Both the position numbers and the translations under genes were made by a program. Shown one piece after another: positions 35,765 to 44,601 of a stretch of 59,105 nt of DNA. The stretch is taken from positions 1-59,105 of the forward strand of contig JBMFWH010000004.1 in assembly GCA_049965455.1 (NCBI GenBank), given 5' to 3'. Under the pieces are notes generated by a model that saw nothing but the letters and a program-made list of their open reading frames with translations, was not told where the DNA came from and ran no database searches. This DNA comes from JAVRLB01 sp049965455. GTDB taxonomy: Archaea > Thermoplasmatota > Thermoplasmata > Thermoplasmatales > ARK-15. Positions within the stretch are counted from its first letter, which is position 1, and the number at the start of each line of letters is the position of its first letter.

Positions 35765-35935
35765 GTAACTGGTCACGATTTTGAACTTGTAATATAAATA
35801 AAGTGCCTTTAATACAATCTGATATTGATCTATTATTACAAAATAAAATCAGGTTTTTATTATTTAAATACGTTAAAAATCACGCATAATACTCTTTTAT
35901 TATGCTAGCTTAACTTCAGAATAGTGAAGTATTAG
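35765..35935 (+). mobile_element. MITE-like element, copy 1
   Basis: About 171 bases bounded by imperfect inverted repeats. The left end starts GTAACTGGTCACGAT and the right end is the inverse of a diverged version (CTTCAGAATAGTG). Inside are blocks shared with copies 2 and 3: CCTTTAATACAAT, TATTACAAAATAAAAT and CGCATAATACT. No ORF. The right end abuts the promoter of the 35970 operon. The right terminal repeat is more diverged than in the other copies, so this is the oldest insertion. Confidence 0.7.
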
Positions 35936-35969
35936 AAAACTATTTATTTAATTATTTTATAGTGATATT

Positions 35970-36950
35970 ATGAAGTTCGGTGTTATTGGCATTGGTAATC
36001 ATGCACAAAAAAGAGTAATGCCGGCTATATACAACACCAAAAATGAAATTTCTGCAATATATAGCCGTTCTATCGAAAAAGCAATAAACTTGTCTCGGCA
36101 ATATCATTCAAAGCCATTTGACAGCATTGATCATTTTTTAGATCAGGATTTTGACGCGGTTTACATTGCTTCCCCAAATTTTCTGCATTATGAACATGCT
36201 AAAAAAGCGCTATTGAAAAACAAACACGTGTTGCTGGAGAAACCTATGACATTAAAAAATGAAGAAGCGCTGGACCTCATAAATACTGCCAACGCCAGAA
36301 AATTGAGCCTGGCAGTTGGTTTTCACCTGCGTTTCCATCCTGCTGTAGGTATGATAAAGGACCTTTTGCCAAGACTGGGAAACATTACTTATATTCATGG
36401 TTCATGGTCCTGGTATTCTACGGTACATGCGATAGATACGGACAGGTCCTGGTGGTTTGAGGAGGATAAGGTTGGTGGAGGACCGGTAATGGGAACAGGG
36501 GTGCATGTGATAGATACAATAAACAATGTGTTTTCAAGATATCCTGATTCCGTATTTTCAATGCGTAACCCCGCAAAGGCAGTTATAGAAACTACTGAGT
36601 ATATCTCTATGCGGTACTCCCAAGTCATTGCTAATGTGCTGGCGTCAAGGGACGTTGCAAGCCCTGACAACAGCCTGATAATATACGGCACTGACGGAAC
36701 TCTGATAGCCAAGGATTTTTTCAGCACCGAGGTATCAGGATCTTTGATTTTCTTACATAATAAAAAAGAAGAGCAAAAAATTGAGAAATTGAATATGTAC
36801 GAAGCTGAAATCTTGGATTTTATAAACTTAGTAAAAGGTAAGCACGCAAAGATAGCAAAAGGCATGGACGGATATCAGGTTGTAAAAATTGTAAATGCAG
36901 CTTATGAATCTGATGTTGCGGGAAAGATTATAAGCATAAAAAATGATTAA
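35970..36950 (+). CDS. Gfo/Idh/MocA-family oxidoreductase
   Basis: A 326-residue NAD(P)-dependent dehydrogenase. The N-terminal Rossmann motif is GVIGIGNHAQKRV and the family signature EKPMTL lies near 92-97. The C-terminal alpha/beta domain has a GGGPVMGTGVHVIDTI segment carrying the usual catalytic His region. These enzymes oxidise sugars, inositol or related alcohols. The promoter is a TAGAAAACTATTTATTT-like block about 30 bases upstream, shared with the 5792 gene. First gene of a four-gene operon; the next overlaps by eight bases. Confidence 0.88.
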   Translation: MKFGVIGIGNHAQKRVMPAIYNTKNEISAIYSRSIEKAINLSRQYHSKPFDSIDHFLDQDFDAVYIASPNFLHYEHAKKALLKNKHVLLEKPMTLKNEEALDLINTANARKLSLAVGFHLRFHPAVGMIKDLLPRLGNITYIHGSWSWYSTVHAIDTDRSWWFEEDKVGGGPVMGTGVHVIDTINNVFSRYPDSVFSMRNPAKAVIETTEYISMRYSQVIANVLASRDVASPDNSLIIYGTDGTLIAKDFFSTEVSGSLIFLHNKKEEQKIEKLNMYEAEILDFINLVKGKHAKIAKGMDGYQVVKIVNAAYESDVAGKIISIKND

Positions 36951-38430
36951 GGCATTTGTTAACGCCAAAATATACGCATCATTCAAGCCTTTAAAAATTA
37001 CAGATGCGCTCATAATCAAAGATGGTAGGATTGCAGAACTTGGCTCTGATAAGATCCCGGATTTTGGAAAAATGGAGGTTGTAGATCTTCACAGGTCAAT
37101 AGTAATGCCAGGGTTTGTGGATGCGCACATGCATCTTGATGAGCTTGGAGAATACCTGAACATACTTGATCTAAGAAATGTAAGATCCATCAAGGAGATG
37201 CAAGAAAAACTTAAAGCTGTAGAGAAAAACGATTGGATAATTGGGCATGGCTGGGATCAAGAGTTGTTTGAAGAACATCGCTGGCCAGACAGGTTTGATC
37301 TGGACCAGATCATTAAAGACAAGCCCGTATTTCTGAGCAGAGTTTGTTTGCATGCAGCAGTATTAAACACCAGGGCGTTAGAGATGCTGGGATTATTGAG
37401 TTCAGATTACGGCCCTGACTATCTAGTTCGTGATGATCGAGGAATTACGGGCATAGTTAAAGAACAAGCGTTTGAACAGGCGCGAAAAAATATAAAAAAA
37501 GATGTGCAGAAATATATAATTGACGGAGCGAACGAGACTTTGAAGAATGGCGTTACCTCTGTGGGATTTGTAAGCTGTAACTCTGAAACCTTAAAAATTT
37601 TAGATAGATTGAGAGAAAAGTTAAGATTGAGGGTACATGTATATGTTAATCCTGATTCGATGGATGCTTTGAAAGAGTTTAAAAACAGTGCGTTTTTAAA
37701 AGTCAACGGAATAAAACTGTTTATTGATGGGTCTCTAGGTGCAAGAACAGCATGGTTGTCCAGTCCTTATGCGGATGCTAATACCTCTGGGAATTCAGTG
37801 ATAGATGAACATGAATATTTTCGAATTTGCAGGAAGACGGACCAGCAAAATCTGCAAATAGCCACACATGCAATTGGAGATCGCGCGCTGGACGTAGTGC
37901 TGGACACTTATGCACTATTAAGAAACAAGCACAGGATAGAGCATGTCTCTTTAATACGCGAAGATCAAATCTTAAAAATCAAGGACATTGGTGCCACAAT
38001 CGTAACACAACCACATTTTGTAATTACAGATTTCTGGGTTTTAAACAGAATCGGGACTGATAGGGCAGAACAAGCATATCCATTTAGGACATTAATTAAA
38101 AACAATATCCCGGTTGCATTTTCTACAGATTCTCCAGTAGAGCCCATAGATCCTTGGCAAACAGTATATTCAGCAGTTACGAGAGGGAAATATGAGAAAA
38201 TACCACTATATTATGAATCCAGGCCACAGACATTGAGCCTTGAAGATACTTTATTCTTATATACTAAAAATTCAGCTAAGGCATTGTTAGATGACAGTAT
38301 TGGATCGCTCGAACATGGTAAATACGCGGATTTTATAATATTGAACAGGGATCCATTTCAGGTAAGCAAATCACAATTGAAGGATATAGAGGTAATAGAA
38401 ACATATGTGGCAGGTGAAAAGATATTATGA
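36943..38430 (+). CDS. Amidohydrolase (YtcJ-like, amidohydrolase 3 family)
   Basis: A 495-residue metal-dependent hydrolase. Metal ligands are visible in PGFVDAHMHLDE (HxH near 62-64), HAIGDRAL near 307-314, EHVSLI near 330 and FSTDSPVEPIDPWQ near 390-403. The YtcJ group acts on amides or formamides of unknown identity. Start overlaps the dehydrogenase by eight bases and its stop overlaps the acetamidase start by four, so the three enzymes are tightly coupled and probably act on one compound. Confidence 0.88.
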   Translation: MIKAFVNAKIYASFKPLKITDALIIKDGRIAELGSDKIPDFGKMEVVDLHRSIVMPGFVDAHMHLDELGEYLNILDLRNVRSIKEMQEKLKAVEKNDWIIGHGWDQELFEEHRWPDRFDLDQIIKDKPVFLSRVCLHAAVLNTRALEMLGLLSSDYGPDYLVRDDRGITGIVKEQAFEQARKNIKKDVQKYIIDGANETLKNGVTSVGFVSCNSETLKILDRLREKLRLRVHVYVNPDSMDALKEFKNSAFLKVNGIKLFIDGSLGARTAWLSSPYADANTSGNSVIDEHEYFRICRKTDQQNLQIATHAIGDRALDVVLDTYALLRNKHRIEHVSLIREDQILKIKDIGATIVTQPHFVITDFWVLNRIGTDRAEQAYPFRTLIKNNIPVAFSTDSPVEPIDPWQTVYSAVTRGKYEKIPLYYESRPQTLSLEDTLFLYTKNSAKALLDDSIGSLEHGKYADFIILNRDPFQVSKSQLKDIEVIETYVAGEKIL

Positions 38431-39347
38431 TCGAGATAGACGGAACTAAAATGGAAAATCTGCATTTTAAATGGAGCGCTAGTAACAAGCCAATAGCTTA
38501 CGTATCTGCTGAAGAAGAAATTACGGTAAAAGTGCCGGATGCCTCAACAATGCAGATCACTGAGCAATTTAAAACTGAGGATTTAAAGAATTTAGACCAG
38601 AGCAAGCTGGATGGTGCTGTAGGGCCAATATATATTAATGGGGTCGAGAAAGGAGATCTGCTGGAAATAGAGCTATTAGATATCAAAGTGGGATCTTGGG
38701 GATGGAGTGCAATACTTCCTGATTTTGGTTTATTAAAAAATCGGTTCCAAGAAACGATAGTAATATGGCGCATAAAAGACGGTATCGCCACTACCAGACC
38801 ATTATTGAAAAACATAAAGATACCTATTTCTCCGTTTTTGGGCGTGATAGGAACTGCTCCTGAGAGTGGATCCTTCGACATGATCCCACCCAGACATTTT
38901 GGAGGGAACATGGACAATAAACTATTGGGGAAACATGCCAAAATTTACCTTCCAGTGCTCACAGATGGGGCTTTATTATCTATATCAGATCCACATGCCT
39001 CGCAGGGAGACGGTGAAGTGTGTGGTACCGCAATTGAAACAACGGCAACTGCAAAGATAAAAACGAGAATATTAAAGCAGAAAAACTTAAAATATCCATA
39101 CGCAATTATTAATACTGAGCAGAAGAAGGAAGAACTGCTGATGACAATGGGCATTGCTGAAGACCTTTACAAGGCGTCTCAATATGCGGTGGAGGACATG
39201 ATATCAATGCTGGAAAAATATGGGTTTAGTGCGGAAGAGGCGTATATCCTGAGCAGTGTTACTGGCAACCTGAGTATTTCTGAGATTGTCGATGAGCCAC
39301 ATTTTGTAGTGTCATTTACAATGCCCAAGAAACTGGTAGAGGTGTAA
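38427..39347 (+). CDS. Acetamidase/formamidase family protein
   Basis: A 306-residue member of the FmdA/AmdA family, which releases ammonia from acetamide or formamide. Marks are GPIYINGVEKGDLLEIELLD, the RHFGGNMD region near 154-161 and SDPHASQGDGEVCGTAIE near 188-205, the family's most conserved stretch. Downstream of a YtcJ-like amidohydrolase, it could release ammonium from the product of that step. Followed four bases later by the USP gene. Confidence 0.9.
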   Translation: MIEIDGTKMENLHFKWSASNKPIAYVSAEEEITVKVPDASTMQITEQFKTEDLKNLDQSKLDGAVGPIYINGVEKGDLLEIELLDIKVGSWGWSAILPDFGLLKNRFQETIVIWRIKDGIATTRPLLKNIKIPISPFLGVIGTAPESGSFDMIPPRHFGGNMDNKLLGKHAKIYLPVLTDGALLSISDPHASQGDGEVCGTAIETTATAKIKTRILKQKNLKYPYAIINTEQKKEELLMTMGIAEDLYKASQYAVEDMISMLEKYGFSAEEAYILSSVTGNLSISEIVDEPHFVVSFTMPKKLVEV

Positions 39348-39351
39348 AAAG

Positions 39352-39783
39352 ATGGTAATGAAAAAGATAATTATTTGTTATGACGGATCAGACTTTGCAA
39401 AACGTGCTGTAAATTTTGTGGTATCGAATATTGCAACCGCAGATACTGAACTGCATTTAGTATATGTTGGGGTCATTAAGTTCGGTGAGACGGTTAGTTA
39501 TATGGATGTGGAAGAGAAAATGCTGAAAATGGTTAGAGAGAACGGCGAGAAAGTGTTGAATGAAGAATATAAGAAAATTGTGGAGAGTTTCAAAAAAGTA
39601 ACCGTGAAATATCTAGAAGGAGCAGATATAGCAGATATAATTCTAGAATATGAAAAGTTGATAGGCGCAAACTTGATAGTTGCTGGCAGTAGGGGCATGA
39701 GCATCTGGGCGGGAGCGTTGCTTGGATCTGTAAGTCAAAAACTGGTTGTTAAGTCTCCAGTACCTGTGTTGATCATAAAATAG
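39352..39783 (+). CDS. Universal stress protein (UspA-like)
   Basis: A 143-residue USP with an N-terminal CYDGSDFAKRAV and the ATP-binding motif GSRGMSIWAGALLGSVS (G-x2-G-x9-G-S), so it is the ATP-binding type. Last gene of the operon with the dehydrogenase, amidohydrolase and acetamidase; the initiator at 39352 is in a GATGGTAATG context, where ATG at 39352 and at 39358 both work. Role in this operon is not evident. Confidence 0.88.
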   Translation: MVMKKIIICYDGSDFAKRAVNFVVSNIATADTELHLVYVGVIKFGETVSYMDVEEKMLKMVRENGEKVLNEEYKKIVESFKKVTVKYLEGADIADIILEYEKLIGANLIVAGSRGMSIWAGALLGSVSQKLVVKSPVPVLIIK

Positions 39784-39809
39784 AAGAAGTATTTAAAAAA
39801 ATAAAAAAA

Positions 39810-42356
39810 TTAAAGTATAACGCTGTTTCCACTCAGCGTTACGTTTATTGATACATTCGCTCCATTCACTGTTATTGTTGCAGGCACTGATGAATATATA
39901 CCACTCGGGGTAAGTATCAGTAGATAGTATGCGCCATTTGTTACATGGAAATTCAAAGTATTGGATGTGTTAATTGCAGAGTATAGAAATGGATGATTCT
40001 GGCTGTTTGAGTATAGAAACGCCATCACTGAAGTGTTGGAAAGCCCGGATATGGTGATTGTTACATTGTAATATACTGGAACTATTGGACTGTAATCTCC
40101 TCCAATTGCTATAAGTCCATAAAAGTTAAATGGAGTTGGCATGCCAGATGTGTAATAGCTCCAGAAGTTGCCAGACTGTGTGGCCTGATTCATAATGTTT
40201 CCAGATAATTGGTATCCATTCACGGTGTTGACTATACTGGCAGGTTCAGGAGTAATGTTCCAGGCATCAGTGTAGTTTGCGGAATATCCGTTATAGATAT
40301 TATAATGCGGACTGTATGCAGGGATCGTGATGTTGAAGTAGTTATTGTAAATAGTGTTGCCGGAACTGTACATGCTCAATCCTGTCGCATATCCCAGATA
40401 TGGCATGTCTGCTGCTGTTATAGGTACTGGATATGAGTTGAACTCATTACCCCAAATAACGTTGTTAGATCCACCATACACAAGCATTGAGCTGCCCCAG
40501 TCATAAAAGTTATTGCCTGCTACTAGATCATTGGTACTGTTCCATAATATTATGTTTGCCACAGGGAAATCATACATGAAAAGATTATATGAGAACCAGC
40601 CTGTAACGTAATTGGCATGATATATGGAAACGTGAGATGTATTATATAATTGAATTTGAAGGTAGTTGTATGTAGGGAGTTTGAAGTAATTTGCAATGTT
40701 TGATGCAGTAGCGCCGAAGTTGATGAAGAACGCTGGTGGGCTGTTGACAGATATGTAAACGTTAGTGTTCAGGATAAGCAATCCCGGAAACACAGGAAAC
40801 GCGTAATCATTCAACTGGCTGAACAATGGATTTAACGAACCGTACTGATTGTTTTCAAGAACATATGGATTATTCATAGTACCGTTACCAGCCATTGAAA
40901 GAGCAGCGACCTGGGCATTGTCAAATGCAAACAGAGGTGTGTATATTCCCATTGCCATGTTCTTTACCATATTTACATTTAATACCGAAGAACTGCTGAA
41001 AGTCAGGCTTACAGGATTATAGTTACTGAGCAGTATCTCTGCACTGTAAGTGCCTGTAGGCAGCTCATATGACACCGCCCCCGAGGTACCTATCGCAGCC
41101 CACTGTGCGGTTGAAGCGTTAAATTTCGGGCCGGGACTTATGAACATGAACGCATTTGAGGGAGTCACAGTTCCTGAGATCTTGATATTGCCAGATCCAG
41201 ATGACACGCCCCATAAAGGTGCCAGGATGGATGGTCCGGTAGTAAGCACTGCCGTAGGAGTGACACCGTTCCATGATGATGATACACCGAGGCTTGTTTC
41301 TCCGGTATCTGTTCCAAAGTTATATGCAGATGGTACTGCAGAATATCCTGTAGATGACAGATAACTCAGGTGCATAGTGGCATTTGCATTAAACACGTTT
41401 GTCGTGCTTCCGCCGCCAGGACCGCCGAGCATTATTTCAGCATCATAAAGCAAATAGCCATTTGGTGTAACCTCATTACCATTAACCTGATAATAAGCAG
41501 GTGCAGTCTTGTAACCTGAAGGCATGCCATATGAGGAGTTAAACAATACTTCATCAAAAGATCCAGCGATAGGAGCTTGGTTCTGCTGTATTAAAGTGTA
41601 ATTGAAAAATACAGCATCCTGGTTATCTATAACTGTGCTGTTTAGGAATAGATTTATGGTGAATGGGAACTCAACGTTGCTAAATGAGGGGCCTATTGCG
41701 TAATAGTATGTGGGTGGAACTGGAATGCCATCATAGCTGTACAATGAGTTGGGAGTGAACAAGAACTGGTTGCTTGAAAAGTTCCAGATATTGTCTATTA
41801 ACTCTAATGTATGAGTTCTTACCGAATAAAACACTACATTCTGATTCCAGAAGACATAACTGTTGTTACCGAACAGCGTGACGTTTCTGAGTACTGTATT
41901 TAACTGAAAAGTAAGGCTATAAGGGCCATCATCATCCAGATAAAACACGTTAAGATTATTAACAGTGATAGATCCTTCAAAGCTGGTAGTGTTTAACACT
42001 GTCCCTGTCAAAACACCACTATTGTTCATCAATCCAAAATAACCCAATCCCATTGGCGCTGGAGCTGAGCCGTATAGTGGAGATATAGTATTACCATTTT
42101 TCACATATTTAGCGTTAAAATTTGGTAAATATGCGTATTTAGCAGGAATACCATTCTCTTTTAATGTACTTAGCACCTTCTGGGTCATTGTCGATCCTTG
42201 TGCGTTTGATGCTTGGTAGGTCTGTGCATGGCTTGGTGCAGCCGTAGCGTTTGCAGACGATACCAAAAAACCAGAACTCAAAAAGACGACGACTACTGCT
42301 ATTGACAGTAGAACTTTCAATATATTTGCCTTTTTTCTATTTGTTATGTTACCCAT
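39810..42356 (-). CDS. Thermopsin-family secreted acid protease, multi-domain
   Basis: An 848-residue exported protein. A signal peptide spans about residues 1-38 (basic MGNITNRKKAN, hydrophobic VLLSIAVVVVFLSSGFLV, then SSANATA). Residues of about 80-350 match thermopsin (peptidase A5): APMGLGYFGL, TTSFEGSITVNNL, LDDDGPYSLTFQLN. Next come a PEGA-like beta domain (near 395-465), a NosD-like right-handed beta-helix (near 520-705, with repeats such as NVIWGNEF and NTIYNNYF), and a last beta domain with YYLLILTPSG. No C-terminal anchor is seen. It acts outside the cell in acid to digest protein. Confidence 0.9.
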   Translation of the reverse strand: MGNITNRKKANILKVLLSIAVVVVFLSSGFLVSSANATAAPSHAQTYQASNAQGSTMTQKVLSTLKENGIPAKYAYLPNFNAKYVKNGNTISPLYGSAPAPMGLGYFGLMNNSGVLTGTVLNTTSFEGSITVNNLNVFYLDDDGPYSLTFQLNTVLRNVTLFGNNSYVFWNQNVVFYSVRTHTLELIDNIWNFSSNQFLFTPNSLYSYDGIPVPPTYYYAIGPSFSNVEFPFTINLFLNSTVIDNQDAVFFNYTLIQQNQAPIAGSFDEVLFNSSYGMPSGYKTAPAYYQVNGNEVTPNGYLLYDAEIMLGGPGGGSTTNVFNANATMHLSYLSSTGYSAVPSAYNFGTDTGETSLGVSSSWNGVTPTAVLTTGPSILAPLWGVSSGSGNIKISGTVTPSNAFMFISPGPKFNASTAQWAAIGTSGAVSYELPTGTYSAEILLSNYNPVSLTFSSSSVLNVNMVKNMAMGIYTPLFAFDNAQVAALSMAGNGTMNNPYVLENNQYGSLNPLFSQLNDYAFPVFPGLLILNTNVYISVNSPPAFFINFGATASNIANYFKLPTYNYLQIQLYNTSHVSIYHANYVTGWFSYNLFMYDFPVANIILWNSTNDLVAGNNFYDWGSSMLVYGGSNNVIWGNEFNSYPVPITAADMPYLGYATGLSMYSSGNTIYNNYFNITIPAYSPHYNIYNGYSANYTDAWNITPEPASIVNTVNGYQLSGNIMNQATQSGNFWSYYTSGMPTPFNFYGLIAIGGDYSPIVPVYYNVTITISGLSNTSVMAFLYSNSQNHPFLYSAINTSNTLNFHVTNGAYYLLILTPSGIYSSVPATITVNGANVSINVTLSGNSVIL

Positions 42357-42486
42357 AAATTTCTATATTAATAGCCGAGTATTTATAATTTTTTATTGTA
42401 AATATTGCAAAATTATTATAAAAATTGGCTGTAATATTAGCTATAAAAAATAGGATAAAATTTTAGAAAGTTTTTATTTATGTGAA

Positions 42487-43074
42487 TCAAGACAAATTTG
42501 CCTTAATGCTAGATACTGTTTCCACAATCATCAGTTTTTCCATATTTTTAAGGGATCTTTCATGAGCATCCTTATCCCCTGAAGACACAGCATCACTTGC
42601 TATGACTGCATAATATCCTCTGTTAATGGCATCTCTTGCAGAAGACTCTATGCCTATTTCCGTGGCTATGCCAGTAAAGATTATCGTTTCTATCCTGGCA
42701 TTTCTGAGCATCAGGTCAAAGTTTGTTCCGATAAAGATGCTTGCTGTGTTTTTTAATAGAACTATTTCATCTTTTAATGGCTCGATCTCCAGATCAAACA
42801 TTTCTTTGGGCATGTCCCCGAAACTGGATCCCATTTTGCGAAGCATATACTTTCTTGCCGGCGATTCAAAGTTCGGTGGCAGGGGCGTAATCTTTGTAAA
42901 GAATATGGGAATTTTATTTGCCCTAGCAACGGATATTAGATCATTTAAAATTCTAATAAAATCAGCGCGGTTAAATATATGTGATACCAGCATCTTCTGT
43001 ACATCCCAGACTACCAATGCCGTGTGCATCGGGTTAATTATATCTTTCAGAGTTTCATAATTTTCTTTTTTCAT
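42487..43074 (-). CDS. Isochorismatase-like hydrolase (Cys position is Gly)
   Basis: A 195-residue isochorismatase-fold protein. The Asp is in VVWDVQKM and the Lys in FTKITPLPP. The usual nucleophile motif T-G-x-A-T-x-x-C reads TGIATEIGIESSARDA, so Gly replaces Cys. True isochorismatases such as EntB also carry Gly here, while nicotinamidases and YcaC-like hydrolases carry Cys. It therefore probably does not use covalent thiol chemistry. Substrate unknown. Lies alone between thermopsin and an MFS transporter. Confidence 0.82.
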   Translation of the reverse strand: MKKENYETLKDIINPMHTALVVWDVQKMLVSHIFNRADFIRILNDLISVARANKIPIFFTKITPLPPNFESPARKYMLRKMGSSFGDMPKEMFDLEIEPLKDEIVLLKNTASIFIGTNFDLMLRNARIETIIFTGIATEIGIESSARDAINRGYYAVIASDAVSSGDKDAHERSLKNMEKLMIVETVSSIKANLS

Positions 43075-43121
43075 ATTATTTTATTAGTAATATTCGCTAT
43101 ATATATTTTCCTGAGCGCATA

Positions 43122-44393
43122 TTACACATGAAATTTTATCATAGAAAAGAAAAAATAGCTGCTTAGCACAGTTACTCCAGCTAAAACAAATGTAAACCAG
43201 TAACCTATATAATATGATATATACCCTGATAGCATGGCTCCTATCAAAGTACCGCCACCTATGATTGCACTGTATGCCCCTAGCGATTTGCCTCTATTAC
43301 TCTTTCCTATTGTCTGAAATACCATTACGCTTGAAACTGTGTAATATATTGAGAACCCAATACCCGCGGCTAGAGCGTAAAATATTAAGTTTGAATAAAG
43401 AATAATTGGTTTCATTAAAATGAATATAATGCCGATCATGAAATAAGAGCCACCCCTCAAAAACAAAGCACTGTAAAGACCTTTAGAGGTTGAAATAGTG
43501 TGCGTTTTAGAGCCAAGAAAATAAAATGTTATGGTCTGAACTATCATGCCTACGAAAATAACCAAGAATATGGTAGATTCTGAAAGCCCATTTTGCTTTA
43601 GCCCAGCTGGATAAACAGTGTTGAAAAGCCCAGACCCTATAAAAAACAAAAAAATTGCAAAGTAAAGTTTTGAGATAGTGTTGTTGCCTCTCAATCTAAA
43701 GGCTCTTCTTAGCTTGATAATATTGGCATTTGTAGATTTTATAAACAATATGGAGTTTGTGTACATGCGTGACAAAAATGCTGATAGGTCAGTACCAAAA
43801 ATAGACCTATCCATTTTTTTAACAGGTTCAGGTACATAAATAACACTTGTTACTACCGAAATCAGTGAGATAAAGAACAGTATCATGATCAGAAACTTCA
43901 TTGTTATTACGTCCGTAACTACAAATGCGAACGCGAAGCCAATAGTTCCGCCAACACTCCCAGCTAACTGCAATTTTGAAAATACCCTGCTCCAGATATC
44001 TCTAGATGAAGTTTCCATTACCAGCAAATTCAGCGGGGCAGCATTTGCGGTGATAATAAACGAATAAAGTGCGTAAATCAAAATTATGTCCAGTACATTA
44101 CTTATGAAATAGAGAGCGAGAAGTGACCCCGCAAGCCCTATGTACGAAATTATTATCTGTGCCCTTCTTCTCTGGTACAAGTCTGAAATTTTGCCCCATA
44201 TATAAGATGCGGGGATGGAAATAACGGTTCCTGCAGTTATGGCATATGAGGCTTCAATAACCCCCCCACCAGACTTTAATATATAGAGCACAATTATGGT
44301 TGATAATGGGCCCATGGCTATGTTTGCAAATATTGTGTTATAAATCCATTTTAAACCGTATTTATCTTCAGTTTTCAGAGATATATAGCTCAT
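43122..44393 (-). CDS. Major facilitator superfamily transporter (12 segments)
   Basis: A 423-residue integral membrane protein with about 12 hydrophobic segments. A basic loop separates the halves near residues 185-240. The loop after segment 2 reads GKISDLYQRRRAQ, the MFS A-motif. The cargo is not identifiable. A start of ATGAGC (43122-44393 minus) is supported by a TATA-like AGTTAAATATTG near 44420. It is transcribed divergently from another MFS gene at 44602. Confidence 0.88.
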   Translation of the reverse strand: MSYISLKTEDKYGLKWIYNTIFANIAMGPLSTIIVLYILKSGGGVIEASYAITAGTVISIPASYIWGKISDLYQRRRAQIIISYIGLAGSLLALYFISNVLDIILIYALYSFIITANAAPLNLLVMETSSRDIWSRVFSKLQLAGSVGGTIGFAFAFVVTDVITMKFLIMILFFISLISVVTSVIYVPEPVKKMDRSIFGTDLSAFLSRMYTNSILFIKSTNANIIKLRRAFRLRGNNTISKLYFAIFLFFIGSGLFNTVYPAGLKQNGLSESTIFLVIFVGMIVQTITFYFLGSKTHTISTSKGLYSALFLRGGSYFMIGIIFILMKPIILYSNLIFYALAAGIGFSIYYTVSSVMVFQTIGKSNRGKSLGAYSAIIGGGTLIGAMLSGYISYYIGYWFTFVLAGVTVLSSYFFFSMIKFHV

Positions 44394-44489
44394 GGCTTTT
44401 TAGCGTTAACTAAAAAACAATATTTAACTCTTTTTAGCTAAAACTTCAGTAGCCAGATTTTTCGATCATGTCAACTCTTCTTTGATAAT

Positions 44490-44560
44490 TGCTTATTATT
44501 TCATTTTGTCGAAGGCATAGCTTTTATCTGGATCATTTAATTTGAATATTTTTTGAAAAA
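44490..44560 (-). repeat. Decayed reading-frame tail, copy 2 of the dispersed element
   Basis: On the minus strand about 21 codons end in FKLNDPDKSYAFDKMK and a TAA, closely matching the tails at 5100-5151 (plus) and 48450-48520 (minus). The bases after the stop (to about 44465) also match. The match begins abruptly near 44560, close to the promoter region of the 44602 gene. Interpreted as a truncated copy of a mobile element end. Confidence 0.6.
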
Positions 44561-44601
44561 TATTAATAAAAGATAAATAGCAGTTGCTCTTCTTATAGTG
44601 T

